A stretch of DNA of 64,000 bases from Mesorhizobium sp. L2C084A000 (lineage in GTDB: Bacteria; Pseudomonadota; Alphaproteobacteria; Rhizobiales; Rhizobiaceae): positions 332,960 to 396,959 of the forward strand of contig NZ_AYWX01000009.1 in assembly GCF_000502875.1 (NCBI RefSeq), given 5' to 3'. The notes under the pieces were generated by a model. It was not told where the DNA came from. It searched no databases and was given only the letters and a program-made list of their open reading frames with translations. Both the position numbers and the translations under genes were made by a program. How positions within the stretch are numbered: position 1 is the first letter of the stretch; each line of letters starts with the position of its first letter. This document shows, piece by piece, positions 48,785 through 57,764 of the stretch.

Positions 48785-49246
48785 ATGCGGCTTACGCGCC
48801 AGACCAATTATGCCATGCGCATCTTGATGTATTGCGCGGCCAATGATGACCGATTGAGCCGCATCCCGGAGATCGCGGCCGCGTATTCGGTGTCGGAGCT
48901 TTTCCTGTTCAAGATCCTGCAGCCCCTGGTCGAGCACGGCCTTGTCCAGACCGTGCGGGGCAGGAATGGCGGCGTCAAGCTTGGCCGTGCCGCCGAAGCC
49001 ATCAGCCTGTTCGATGTCGTGCGCGTGACAGAAGAGAGCTTCGCCATGGCCGAATGCTTCGAGAACGATGCCGCCGAATGCCCGCTGGTCGACAGCTGCG
49101 CGCTGAACTCGGCGCTGCGCGAGGCGCTGAACGCGTTCTTCGCCGTGCTCGCCCGCTACACGATCGCCGATCTGGTAGCGGCGCGGCCGAATGTGCGCAA
49201 CCTGCTCGGCATCGACATGTTGGAGCGCCGCGCCCCGGCTGCCTAG
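48785..49246 (+). CDS. rirA: RirA, Rrf2-family iron-responsive regulator
   Basis: Rhizobial iron regulator that holds an iron-sulfur cluster and represses iron-uptake genes when iron is plentiful. The 153-residue protein starts MRLTRQTNYAMRILMYCAAN, has the Rrf2 helix-turn-helix, and has cysteines 91, 99 and 105 in CFENDAAECPLVDSC, exactly the cluster ligands known for RirA. The ATG is at 48785. It converges with the hmu operon, whose shared promoter region has a TGA-N9-TCA box, the DNA motif attributed to RirA. Confidence 0.95.
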   Translation: MRLTRQTNYAMRILMYCAANDDRLSRIPEIAAAYSVSELFLFKILQPLVEHGLVQTVRGRNGGVKLGRAAEAISLFDVVRVTEESFAMAECFENDAAECPLVDSCALNSALREALNAFFAVLARYTIADLVAARPNVRNLLGIDMLERRAPAA

Positions 49247-49280
49247 CCCAGCCAGGGGCGCGGGCTAGGTTTGCAATAAA

Positions 49281-50069
49281 TTAAGCTGCTGACTGAGGCA
49301 GCACGAACGGCATATTGCCGGCCGGCAGCACGCCGACCCTGAGCCGGCAGTCGAACACTTTTTCGATCAGGTCATCGCTCAGCACATCCCGCGGCGACCC
49401 GGTGGCGGCGAGCCGGCCGCGATGCATGACGAAGATCCGGTCGGCATACATGGCCGTCAGATTGAGGTCGTGCAGGATGGCGACCACGCCGCCGCCCCTT
49501 CTGGCGAAGTCGCGGGCAATGTTCATGATGATCAGCTGGTGCTTGATGTCGAGACTGGAAACCGGCTCGTCGAGGAACAGAAAGCGCGGCTTGCCGTCGA
49601 GCACCGGCGCCCAGACCTGGCACAGCACGCGTGCGAGCTGAACGCGCTGTTGCTCGCCGCCCGAAAGCTCCTGGTAGAAACGGCCGGCAAAGCCGTCGAG
49701 ATCGACACGCGCCAGCGCCCGTTCCGGCAGCCGCGCATCCTCGCCCGGCAGGACGCCTGAGCGGCCGCCGACAAGGCCAAGCTTGACCACTTCCCGCACG
49801 GTGAACGGGAACGACAGCGTCGTCGCCTGCGGCAGCACAGCGCGATGGACGGCCACCTCGACCGGCTTCATCGTCGAGAGATCTCGGCCGTTGAGGGCAA
49901 CGCGCCCGGTATAGGCGAGTTCGCCGGAGAGTGCTTTGAGGAAGGTCGTCTTGCCCGAACCATTGGGGCCGACGATGGCGGCGATCTCGCCGGGCCGCGC
50001 GTGGAAATCGACACCACTGACGATAGGCTTGCCGGCGATATCAACCGAAACATCCTTGGCCTCGATCAT
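49281..50069 (-). CDS. hmuV: Haemin ABC transporter ATP-binding protein
   Basis: ATPase of a haem importer, 262 residues. Walker A is GPNGSGKTT, signature LSGGEQQRVQLARVL, Walker B FLFLDEPVSSLD, with HDLNL as the switch histidine. It is the last gene in hmuSTUV order and lies six bases after hmuU. I chose ATG 50069; the track start TTG just before it is not needed. TGAGG lies upstream. Confidence 0.94.
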   Translation of the reverse strand: MIEAKDVSVDIAGKPIVSGVDFHARPGEIAAIVGPNGSGKTTFLKALSGELAYTGRVALNGRDLSTMKPVEVAVHRAVLPQATTLSFPFTVREVVKLGLVGGRSGVLPGEDARLPERALARVDLDGFAGRFYQELSGGEQQRVQLARVLCQVWAPVLDGKPRFLFLDEPVSSLDIKHQLIIMNIARDFARRGGGVVAILHDLNLTAMYADRIFVMHRGRLAATGSPRDVLSDDLIEKVFDCRLRVGVLPAGNMPFVLPQSAA

Positions 50070-50075
50070 CAAGCC

Positions 50076-51173
50076 TCACAAATCAACCACGCCGCGCTTG
50101 CGCAGCAGGATCCAAAGGAAAAACGGCGCGCCCGCTATCGCGGTGACGATGCCTATCGGCAGTTCGGCCGGCGCAACGATGGTGCGTGCGACCGCATCGG
50201 CCAGAAGCAGCAGCGAGGCGCCGAGCAGCGCCGACGCCGGCAGCAGATAGCGATTGTCCGGACCAATCAGCAGGCGCAGCAGATGCGGCACCACGATGCC
50301 GACGAAGCCGATGCCGCCGCTGACGGCGACGGATGCGCCGACCGCGGCAGAGACGCCGACGATAGCCGTGTATTTCAACCGCTGCACCGGAATGCCGAGA
50401 TGACCGGCGGTCGCCTCGCCAAGCGCCAGCGCGTTGAGGCCGCGTGCCAGGAACGGCATCGCCGCCAGCGCCAGCACGATGATCGGCCCTACCGACGCGA
50501 TCTTCGCCCAGGTCGCGCCACCGAGCGATCCGAGTTGCCAGAAGGTCAGGTCGCGCAACTGGCGATCGTCGGCCATGAAGATGAGGATGCCGGTCAGCGC
50601 CATGGCGAGCGCCGCCAGCGCGATGCCGGCAAGCAGCATTGTGGCAACCGAGGTTTGCCCCCGCCGCGTCGCGACCTGATAAAGCACCAGCGTGGTGGCG
50701 AGCCCGCCACAGAAGGCCGCCAGCGGCAATGCGAGCGTGCCGAGCAAGACGGTCACCGGAGCCAATATCGTGGCGCCGAGCACGATGACGGCAACCGCGC
50801 CGAGGCTGGAGCCGCCCGAGACGCCGATCAGGCCGGGGTCGGCCAGCGGATTGCGGAACAGTCCCTGCATGACCGCGCCGGAGACCGCGAGCGCCGCGCC
50901 GACCAGCATGCCGAGAATGATGCGCGGCAGGCGGATGTCGTAGACAATCAGGCTGTCGCGGGCGCTCACCGCGGCGTCATCAGGCACTGTGCCGAACAGC
51001 CAGTCGCCAATGACGTTGACGGCCGAAGCGTCCGAAGCCCCCGATGTCAGCGACAGAAAAATGGCAGCCGCGAGCCCCAGGCACAGCAGAAGGATGACGA
51101 TGCGGGCGCGGCCCGACCGGTCGCCTTCGGATACGCTTGCCATCACCGGGCCGGCGATCGATTGATCGACCAT
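50076..51173 (-). CDS. hmuU: Haemin ABC transporter permease (FecCD family)
   Basis: 365-residue permease of the FecCD type with about ten hydrophobic segments. Family strings are YDIRLPRIILGMLVGAALAV, SGAVMQGLFRNPLADPGLIG, and the C-terminal FVGIVVPHLLRLLIGPDNRY. It transports haem across the inner membrane with hmuV and hmuT. Starts 11 bases after the hmuT stop. Confidence 0.94.
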   Translation of the reverse strand: MVDQSIAGPVMASVSEGDRSGRARIVILLLCLGLAAAIFLSLTSGASDASAVNVIGDWLFGTVPDDAAVSARDSLIVYDIRLPRIILGMLVGAALAVSGAVMQGLFRNPLADPGLIGVSGGSSLGAVAVIVLGATILAPVTVLLGTLALPLAAFCGGLATTLVLYQVATRRGQTSVATMLLAGIALAALAMALTGILIFMADDRQLRDLTFWQLGSLGGATWAKIASVGPIIVLALAAMPFLARGLNALALGEATAGHLGIPVQRLKYTAIVGVSAAVGASVAVSGGIGFVGIVVPHLLRLLIGPDNRYLLPASALLGASLLLLADAVARTIVAPAELPIGIVTAIAGAPFFLWILLRKRGVVDL

Positions 51174-51184
51174 GATCCGCCCGT

Positions 51185-52093
51185 TCAGTCCGTGACCTGC
51201 CCGCCATAAAGCGAGACAGCGAGGTCGTGGATGGCATCGGCCGTGCGTGGCCCGAAGCCGAGCAGATAGGCACCGTCGATGCGGATCAGCTTGCGCGCCG
51301 TTCCGGCCGGCGTCGAGGCGATCGACGGATTGCCGAACAGTTCGTCGTCCGACACCGGAGGCCCGGCATTGCTCATCATCAGGATCACGTCCGGTCTGGC
51401 GGTTATGATCGCCTCGTCGGACATTTGCTTGTAGCCGGAAAAGCCCTCGACCGCGTTGACGCCGCCAGCCAGCTTGACCATACCGTCGGCCGCGGTCTCG
51501 CTGCCGGCCGCCAGGATCTTGCCGCCCTGTATCGACAGCACGAACAGGATGCGCTTGCGCTCCTTGATCGACGCCGTCTGCTTCTCAGCTGCCGTGAGCT
51601 TGGCATCGAGCTCCCCGGCGAGCACCTCGGCCTTGGCATCGACGCCGAGCGCCTTGCCGACGATACGGACCTTTTCGAGGATGCCTTCGTGGCTATAGTG
51701 CTCGGGCACTTCGATGAACGGGACGCTCGTCTTCTTCAAGACATCGACGGCTTGCTTGGGACCGCTGCCATGCAGCGCCAGGATGCCGGTCGGGTTAACC
51801 GACAGCACCCCCTCCGGCGACAGCCCGCGCATGTAGCCGACATCGGGCAGCTCAAGCGCCGCCTTTGGGTACCGGCTGGTGGAATCGCGAGCCACCAGAT
51901 GCTTTTCCTCGCCGAGCGCATAGACGATCTCGGTGATCGAGCCGCCAACGGCCACGATTTTCGAAGGATCGGCAAACACGGCCGTGCCTTCCATGGCGCT
52001 GGCGGATTGCAGTGCGATAACAGCCATGGAGAGACCGATCACCGGCCCGAAAATAGATCCGCGCACGGTCGACAATCTTGGGAAAAAACGCAT
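51185..52093 (-). CDS. hmuT: Haemin-binding periplasmic protein
   Basis: 302-residue class III (helical backbone) substrate-binding protein with a signal peptide (FGPVIGLSMAVIALQSASA). Family strings include IVAVGGSITEIVYALGEEKH, VGYMRGLSPEGVLSVNPTGI and FVLSIQGGKILAAGSETAA. ATG 52093 is preceded by GAGGA with eight-base spacing. It delivers haem to HmuUV. Confidence 0.93.
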   Translation of the reverse strand: MRFFPRLSTVRGSIFGPVIGLSMAVIALQSASAMEGTAVFADPSKIVAVGGSITEIVYALGEEKHLVARDSTSRYPKAALELPDVGYMRGLSPEGVLSVNPTGILALHGSGPKQAVDVLKKTSVPFIEVPEHYSHEGILEKVRIVGKALGVDAKAEVLAGELDAKLTAAEKQTASIKERKRILFVLSIQGGKILAAGSETAADGMVKLAGGVNAVEGFSGYKQMSDEAIITARPDVILMMSNAGPPVSDDELFGNPSIASTPAGTARKLIRIDGAYLLGFGPRTADAIHDLAVSLYGGQVTD

Positions 52094-52103
52094 CGCATTT
52101 TCC

Positions 52104-53165
52104 TCAGGCTGCGGTCGGGCTTGGGATGCGCGGCAGGTTTTCCGCCAGGAAGCGCCAGTCGTCCCGCTCGCTTTCGCCTTCATGACGCTTGCCGAAGAAC
52201 TGGATGAACATCTTGCCGTCGGCGTCATAGACCTCAAGCGAGGTGACATGACCGTCCTTGGTCGGCTTGCGCACCGCCCAGACCTCCTGGATGTGGTCGG
52301 TCCGCAAATGCAGGTGGAAGGTTTCGTCCAGCACGTTGATCCATGGCCCCATCGGCTTGATCGACTTGATCGGACCGGAATGGATCTGGATGCATCCGCG
52401 GTTTCCCACAAAGCACATGATCGGCATCTCGCCCTCCGCGGCGTGATGGAACATGGCACGGACGCCATCATTGTCGAGTTGCCAGGCATAGTCTTGCCCG
52501 ACCAGGCGGACCGCCTGCCGGCGGCTCAGCTTCAGCGTCTTCAGCATGCCGAAGAACTGGTGCACGTCGGTCAGCCGGCTCCAGCGGTCGCGCAGATCGT
52601 CGAGATTGGCGCTCGCTTCGTCGCCATGGATCTCGTCATCGGGGAGTGGTCCTGAAATGTCGACCGTCGGCTCCTGATTGGACGATTCGAGCGCGGCAAC
52701 CAGTTTCTGATAGGCATAGAGGCTGGAGGCCGGACGCAAATGCACCTTGTGCACGGCCTCGCCCGCCGCATCGAAAAACTGCAGGCTGCGGCGGATTTCG
52801 TCGCCGTCTCGCTTCTCGACGGCAAAGCCGTGTGCCCAGACCTTCGGGAAGATGCGCAGGTCGATGTTTTCGCCAAGCACCATGGCATTGTGGTTGCCGG
52901 TGACGACTTTGTCATAGACGCCGATCTTCTCGTGCACCGCGCTTTCATTGCGGGTCAGCGCCATGACCTCGCCGACGGCTTCGAGACCGGTCAAAAGATC
53001 GTTGACGCGTGGCTCGACACGGACGACGCCGTCGCCGCAGTGGGCTGCGACCAGCTCGGCCTCCGAAATGCCGAGCTGGGCGGCGAGATCACGCTCGCGC
53101 GTCTTCGGATTGTCTGTCCGTGCCCGCCGGATTTCATGCGGGGCGGGTTTTACGCGCTGGTCCAT
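52104..53165 (-). CDS. hmuS: Cytoplasmic haem-handling protein HmuS
   Basis: 353-residue HemS/HmuS-family protein made of two repeats, binding haem in the cytoplasm after import and passing it on or opening it. Family strings are RDLAAQLGISEAELVAAHCG, MALTRNESAVHEKIGVYDKV and FVGNRGCIQIHSGPIKSIKP. Lies next in order after hemP and 10 bases before hmuT, all in one operon. Confidence 0.94.
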   Translation of the reverse strand: MDQRVKPAPHEIRRARTDNPKTRERDLAAQLGISEAELVAAHCGDGVVRVEPRVNDLLTGLEAVGEVMALTRNESAVHEKIGVYDKVVTGNHNAMVLGENIDLRIFPKVWAHGFAVEKRDGDEIRRSLQFFDAAGEAVHKVHLRPASSLYAYQKLVAALESSNQEPTVDISGPLPDDEIHGDEASANLDDLRDRWSRLTDVHQFFGMLKTLKLSRRQAVRLVGQDYAWQLDNDGVRAMFHHAAEGEMPIMCFVGNRGCIQIHSGPIKSIKPMGPWINVLDETFHLHLRTDHIQEVWAVRKPTKDGHVTSLEVYDADGKMFIQFFGKRHEGESERDDWRFLAENLPRIPSPTAA

Positions 53166-53188
53166 GTCTTGGTCCCTGTGGCCTTGCC

Positions 53189-53395
53189 TTACTTGTTGAG
53201 AATGAGCTTGCCCTGGCGGGTGATCTTCAGCCGATAGAGCGCGCCATGATGCTCGATGCCGATCTCGTGCTCGCCCTGGAACAGGGTGTTGCTGGACAGG
53301 GTTCGCACCGCCAGCGGAACCCGGTCGAAACGGGCGGAGGCATCGTCGGAACGGCGGACGCGATAGCGAAAATCGTTGGGATTGTGGGTGTTCAT
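53189..53395 (-). CDS. hmuP: HemP/HmuP haemin-uptake regulator protein
   Basis: 68-residue protein of the HemP family: the conserved tail SSNTLFQGEHEIGIEHHGAL then YRLKITRQGKLILNK. In Bradyrhizobium and Sinorhizobium, HmuP is a co-activator needed for haem-receptor expression. It is first in the hmuPSTUV operon and divergent from the receptor gene, the usual rhizobial layout. Confidence 0.9.
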   Translation of the reverse strand: MNTHNPNDFRYRVRRSDDASARFDRVPLAVRTLSSNTLFQGEHEIGIEHHGALYRLKITRQGKLILNK

Positions 53396-53458
53396 CTGGA
53401 TGGATCCCTTTCCTGTGCCGGGCGTCTGGCTAGGCGTTGCGTAATCCGATTCATTTCT

Positions 53459-53473
53459 TGACTTGAATAATCA
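53459..53473. promoter_or_regulatory. IRO-type box (TGA-N9-TCA) in shared hmu promoter region
   Basis: TGA (53459-53461), nine bases CTTGAATAA, TCA (53471-53473). TGA-N9-TCA is the iron-responsive operator linked to RirA in rhizobia. The box lies between hmuP and the receptor gene, 64 bases upstream of hmuP and 121 before the receptor start chosen here. It overlaps a TTGACT that could serve as a -35 element for the rightward gene. Confidence 0.6.
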
Positions 53474-53593
53474 TGTTTACTAGTCAGTGCAATACCGGAT
53501 TAAATGAGTCAACATTTAAGACCCCGGACATGATCAAAAATGCCAGCCAGCCCCGGGCCAGCCAGCATGAAACCTGGACTTTGGAGTTGGGGC

Positions 53594-55807
53594 ATGGGGT
53601 TTGTGACTTGGGAATGGCGCGGCCGGTCGGCGGCGAACGGCGCAGCGGCTTTGCTGGCAAGCGTGGCGGCGGCGATCGCCTTGTCGGCGCAGCTGGCCAA
53701 CGCTCAGCAGGCGGCGCAGCCGGCGGACCAGCAGACAGATCAAACGAAGAAGGCCGACGAAGAAAAGGCGGCACAAGCGGGCGCAACGCTGCTCGACAAG
53801 ATCCTCGTCATCAGCCGCACCGGCGAAACGGCGATCGAATCGCTGGCATCGACCAGCCATGTCGGCCAGGAACAGCTCGACCGCCGCATGGCGACGACGC
53901 CGAACGAGATGCTGCTCGGCGTGCCCGGTGTCGCCGCGCAGGCCGACGCCAGGCGTGTCAGCACCAGCATCAACATCCGCGGCTTGCAGGATTTCGGCCG
54001 CGTCGCGGTCATTGTCGACGGCGCGCGCCAGAATTTCCAGCGCTCAGACCACGGCACGCAGTCGACCTTCTACATCGACCCCGAACTCGTCAAATCCGTC
54101 GACGTGATCCGCGGTCCTGTCGCCAACACCTACGGCTCGGGCGCCATCGGCGGCGTTGTCTTCTTCGATACCAAGGACGCCGGGGATTTCCTCAAGCCGG
54201 AAGAAACATGGGCCGGCTCCGTCACGGGACGCTATGAGAGCAACGGCAAGGGCTGGACAACAAGCGCATCCGGTGCCTACCGCCTCAACGAGAACTGGGA
54301 TGTGCTCGGCAACATCGTCTACCGCAACTATGACGACTACAAGGATGGCGGTGGCGACACGGTCAAGGGCACCGGCTTCGATGTGCTGAGCGGTCTGCTC
54401 AAGACCACCATCCGCCCGACCGACAACAGCGAACTGAAGCTCGGTTGGGTCGGCTCGAGCGACGGCTGGAACGAGATCAGCGGCGGCGTGCCGGTCAATG
54501 ACGTCGACCTGAAGTCGAACACCTTCACCGCCCGCTACAACATTACGGATGAGGACAAGAGCTGGCTCGATCTCCATATCAACACCTCCTACAACAAGAC
54601 CAATCTCGATCTGACCAGCCTCGTGCCTCTCAACCGGTTTGATCCGAGCACCGGCCTTCCAGTTGTTTTGCCGGCTGGCTCGACATCGACATTCGACATC
54701 GGCACGACCAGCATCGACATTTGGAACACGTCCAGATTCGAGACCGCGGGAATCGCGCACGAACTGACCTATGGCGGCGACTGGGCCGGCGATAACGTCG
54801 AGACCGGCGGCACGGCCGGTGGCGACAGCTTCTATACGCCTTCCGGTAAGCGGAACGTCTCCGGCGCCTATGTCCAGGACAAGCTCACCTGGGAGTGGCT
54901 CGAAGTCATCGCCGGGCTGCGTTACGACAATTACAGCCTCAAGGATGACACACACGAAACGTCGGGGGACCGGTTGTCGCCGCGCATCACCGTCGGCGTC
55001 TCGCCTTTCGACAGCGCCAGCCTTGCCGGCCTGCAATTCTACGGCACCTATGCGGAAGGATACCGGTCACCCTCCCTGTCGGAAACACTGATCAGCGGTC
55101 GCCATCCGGCGGGTGTCACCTTCCCGTTCCTGCCCAATCCCAATCTGCGGCCGGAAACCGGAAAGACCGTCGAATTCGGCGTCAACTACAAGCAGAATGA
55201 TATCCTCGAAGCCGACGATGCGCTGCGCATCAAGGCAGCCTATTTCAACAACGATGTCGAAGACTACATCGATGGCGTTACCCTGTCGCGGTTTGACCCG
55301 ACAGCCGGCTGCCCGAGCGGACCCGGTATCCCGATATGCTTCCAGTACCAGAATTTTGCCAAGGCGAAGATCGACGGCTTCGAACTTGAGGGCGTCTATG
55401 ATGCCGGATGGGGCTATGCCGGGCTTTCGGCCTCAATCACCAATGGTCATACCATTTCCTACAGGGACGTTCGGGCCGATCTGCTGACCATCCCCTCATC
55501 CCAGGTCACCGCGCAGCTCGGCTTGCGCTTCCTCGAGGACAAGCTAACCGTGGGCGGCGAAGTGCAATACAATGGCAAGCCCAAGGGCAACCCGATCGCC
55601 GAGGACTACACGCTGGTCAATGCTTTTGCCAGCTACCAGGCGACGGACAATTTGAAGATTGATTTCCGCGCCGACAATCTGTTCGATGTCAAATACGCCA
55701 ACCCGCTCAACCTGACCACGGCCGGCCAGCCGCCGCAGCCGGTCTTCGCGGCCTACGAGCCCGGCGTCACCCTGAAGCTGGCGGCGACGATGCGATTTGG
55801 AGGCTGA
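53594..55807 (+). CDS. TonB-dependent haemin receptor
   Basis: 737-residue outer-membrane receptor: signal peptide to about LANAQQ, a plug domain (TTPNEMLLGVPGVAAQADAR, INIRGLQDFGRVAVIVDGAR, IRGPVANTYGSGAIGGVVFF) and a 22-strand barrel with the haem-receptor strings YAEGYRSPSLSETLISG and NLRPETGKTVEFGVNY (the FRAP/NPNL-type region). It belongs to the ShmR/HmuR/BhuR group. The chosen ATG has GGAG seven bases upstream; starts at 53540 and 53567 are also possible. Its stop overlaps the next start. Confidence 0.92.
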   Translation: MGFVTWEWRGRSAANGAAALLASVAAAIALSAQLANAQQAAQPADQQTDQTKKADEEKAAQAGATLLDKILVISRTGETAIESLASTSHVGQEQLDRRMATTPNEMLLGVPGVAAQADARRVSTSINIRGLQDFGRVAVIVDGARQNFQRSDHGTQSTFYIDPELVKSVDVIRGPVANTYGSGAIGGVVFFDTKDAGDFLKPEETWAGSVTGRYESNGKGWTTSASGAYRLNENWDVLGNIVYRNYDDYKDGGGDTVKGTGFDVLSGLLKTTIRPTDNSELKLGWVGSSDGWNEISGGVPVNDVDLKSNTFTARYNITDEDKSWLDLHINTSYNKTNLDLTSLVPLNRFDPSTGLPVVLPAGSTSTFDIGTTSIDIWNTSRFETAGIAHELTYGGDWAGDNVETGGTAGGDSFYTPSGKRNVSGAYVQDKLTWEWLEVIAGLRYDNYSLKDDTHETSGDRLSPRITVGVSPFDSASLAGLQFYGTYAEGYRSPSLSETLISGRHPAGVTFPFLPNPNLRPETGKTVEFGVNYKQNDILEADDALRIKAAYFNNDVEDYIDGVTLSRFDPTAGCPSGPGIPICFQYQNFAKAKIDGFELEGVYDAGWGYAGLSASITNGHTISYRDVRADLLTIPSSQVTAQLGLRFLEDKLTVGGEVQYNGKPKGNPIAEDYTLVNAFASYQATDNLKIDFRADNLFDVKYANPLNLTTAGQPPQPVFAAYEPGVTLKLAATMRFGG

Positions 55808-56256
55808 TGACCATGACGAGCTTGATGACATCCCTTCGTCTGCTGACCTCGATGCTGGCGATGTCGCTTGCGATGGTTCCGGCGTGGGCACAAGAGTCCG
55901 CGCCGGTCCCCGCACTCACCCTAGAACTCAATGGTGCGCAACCTTCCGACAAGGGTTGCCGCCTGACGTTCGTGGTCAACAACAATCTCGGCGCCGACCT
56001 GTCCAAGGCTGCGTTCGAGATCGCCTTGTTCAACGAGGCAGGCGTCGTCGACCGGCTGACCGTGCTCGATTTCAAGGAATTGCCGGCGGGCAAGACCAAG
56101 GTGACGCGTTTCGATCTGGCCGGCACCGAGTGCTCGAAAGTCAGCCGCGTGCTGATCAACAGCGCGACCGAATGCACCGGTACCGGCGTCGAACCGAACG
56201 CCTGCATGCGCAAGCTGAAGACGGACACCAAGACCGGGATCGCTTTCGGAGTCTAA
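55807..56256 (+). CDS. Exported protein of the haem locus, function unknown
   Basis: 149-residue protein with a signal peptide (SLRLLTSMLAMSLAMVPAWA-QE) and an Ig-like beta-rich mature part: LTFVVNNNLGADLSKAAFEI and FKELPAGKTKVTRFDL. It has four cysteines (KGCR, TECS, TECT, NACM). Its ATG overlaps the receptor's stop by one base, so it belongs to the haem-uptake operon. I do not know a name for it; a role in the periplasm is inferred from position. Confidence 0.72.
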   Translation: MTMTSLMTSLRLLTSMLAMSLAMVPAWAQESAPVPALTLELNGAQPSDKGCRLTFVVNNNLGADLSKAAFEIALFNEAGVVDRLTVLDFKELPAGKTKVTRFDLAGTECSKVSRVLINSATECTGTGVEPNACMRKLKTDTKTGIAFGV

Positions 56257-56389
56257 GGTGGGACTGCATCCCGCATTCCTGCAAAACAATGCGGCGTGGC
56301 CAGTTGCCGGCCACTGCCGACTGCCGCTGCGAGCGAACGATCTTGATTTGACAATTCTGCTCTTGTCGCTGCAGGTCTCGCGGCGAGAC

Positions 56390-57361
56390 ATGCAGGATAT
56401 CAGTCCCCTCCCCGAAGCCAGCGCCGAGCTGGCGATAGAGCCAACCGAGCCGCTCGCGCTACCGCGGCCATCGGCCTGGAACCGCAAGTGGACGGCGGCG
56501 ATCGTCGTCTCCTGCCTGCTCCATGCCGCGGTGGCAGCGGCCTTTCTGATCTCCCCTACGGGGACTTCCAGTTTCCAAGATGCCGAGCAGCCGGAAGGCA
56601 GTGAACAGTCGGGCACCAACGTGGTCGGCAGCGCGCTGGACAAGGACCCGACGGCAATAAACGTTGCACTGGTGCCGAACCCGCAACCCGCCAAACCACA
56701 GCCGGCAACGCCGCCCAAGCCAACGCCGCCAACAGAGCCTTCGCAACCCGCGAAGGACGCAGCAAAGCCGCTCAAGCCTTTGCCGGAACCTGCCAAACAG
56801 CAGACGGTGACGCCCGACATATTGGTGGCCGGCGCCCCTCGCCCCGATGACCAGAGCGTGGCTCCCAAGGCCGAAACGCCGGCGCAGCCGATCGTGCAGG
56901 CCGAGAGCGCCGAAGTGCCTGTCGCCGTTCCAGAGCAGCCACCGATCCCCAGCGCCAGGCCAACGTCGGCAGCTGCCCCTTCAAAGACGGCGGATGAGAA
57001 GCGCGGCACGGCGAATGGCGAGGACCGGTCGGCGCAAGCAGCCAGCAAGGGCAAAAGGCAAAAAGAGGCAGGCACGGCCGCGGAAGACAATTACCGCGGC
57101 GATGTTTTTAGAAAACTCGGCAGCGTCAATCGCACCCTCCCGCCTTCCCTACAGCTGGCGGCACGCAACAATGCGGTTGTCACATTCGTCATAGGCAGGA
57201 AGGGCAACATAAACGAGTTGCGCATCCTGGAGACCTCAGGGTCGGCGGCTTTCGATCAGGCGGCGCTTGGCATTGTCCGCAAGGCAGCCCCCTTCCCTCC
57301 AATTCCACCACAGGCAGCAAGCGCAAATTTGGAGTTCGAGACCGAAATCGGCCCATTTTGA
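56390..57361 (+). CDS. tonB: TonB-family energy transducer
   Basis: 323-residue protein with one membrane segment (AAIVVSCLLHAAVAAAFLIS), a long proline-rich periplasmic spacer (PKPTPPTEPSQPAKDAAKPL), and a C-terminal TonB domain (VTFVIGRKGNINELRILETS...AAPFPPIPP). It spans the periplasm to energise TonB-dependent receptors; the position suggests it serves the haem receptor. No exbB/exbD pair is in the window, so it must use ones encoded elsewhere. ATG 56390 is chosen because it starts the conserved protein. Confidence 0.88.
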   Translation: MQDISPLPEASAELAIEPTEPLALPRPSAWNRKWTAAIVVSCLLHAAVAAAFLISPTGTSSFQDAEQPEGSEQSGTNVVGSALDKDPTAINVALVPNPQPAKPQPATPPKPTPPTEPSQPAKDAAKPLKPLPEPAKQQTVTPDILVAGAPRPDDQSVAPKAETPAQPIVQAESAEVPVAVPEQPPIPSARPTSAAAPSKTADEKRGTANGEDRSAQAASKGKRQKEAGTAAEDNYRGDVFRKLGSVNRTLPPSLQLAARNNAVVTFVIGRKGNINELRILETSGSAAFDQAALGIVRKAAPFPPIPPQAASANLEFETEIGPF

Positions 57362-57421
57362 ATGTGCGCAGAACAAACGCTGCAGCCGCCAATCATCAAC
57401 ATCCGCACGAAAGGAACCGCC

Positions 57422-57736
57422 ATGTACATCGCCATGAACCGCTTCAAGGTGCAGACCGGCTCGGAGAACGATTTCGAAGCCGTGTGGAAGAACCGCGATT
57501 CCAGCCTCGCTGAGATGAAGGGTTTTCGGGAATTCCACCTGCTGCGTGGCCCGGTCAACGAGACCGAAGGCTACACGCTGTTTGCGTCGCACACGGTGTG
57601 GGCGAGCCACGAGGATTTCATCGCCTGGACCAAGTCGGAGAATTTCCGCGCCGCCCATCGAAATGTCGGCACGACGAAGGTCCACTATCTCGGTCACCCC
57701 CAGTTCGAAGGTTTTTCGGTCGTCGAAGGCGCTTAA
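57422..57736 (+). CDS. hmuQ: Haem-degrading monooxygenase (HmuQ/HmuD, IsdG type)
   Basis: 104-residue ferredoxin-fold protein of the antibiotic biosynthesis monooxygenase type: MYIAMNRFKVQTGSENDFEA with the conserved Asn, GFREFHLLRGP, and WTKSENFRAAHRNVGTTK with the conserved Trp and His. IsdG-like enzymes open haem and release iron. AAAGGAACC precedes the ATG. It ends the receptor-TonB operon and supplies the last step of haem use. Confidence 0.9.
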   Translation: MYIAMNRFKVQTGSENDFEAVWKNRDSSLAEMKGFREFHLLRGPVNETEGYTLFASHTVWASHEDFIAWTKSENFRAAHRNVGTTKVHYLGHPQFEGFSVVEGA

Positions 57737-57739
57737 ATA

Positions 57740-57764
57740 CTGGCCGGGCTCAAGCTCCGGCCAG
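57740..57764 (-). terminator. Hairpin shared by putA end and hmuQ end
   Basis: CTGGCCGG (57740-57747) and CCGGCCAG (57757-57764) form an 8-bp stem that overlaps the last codons and stop of putA and lies four bases after the hmuQ stop. On the minus strand it is followed by TATTTAAGC. It could end both convergent transcripts. Confidence 0.55.

Noticed and set aside
49845..51209. 454-codon plus-strand frame
   Set aside because: Antisense to hmuU and hmuV, with composition typical of a shadow frame.
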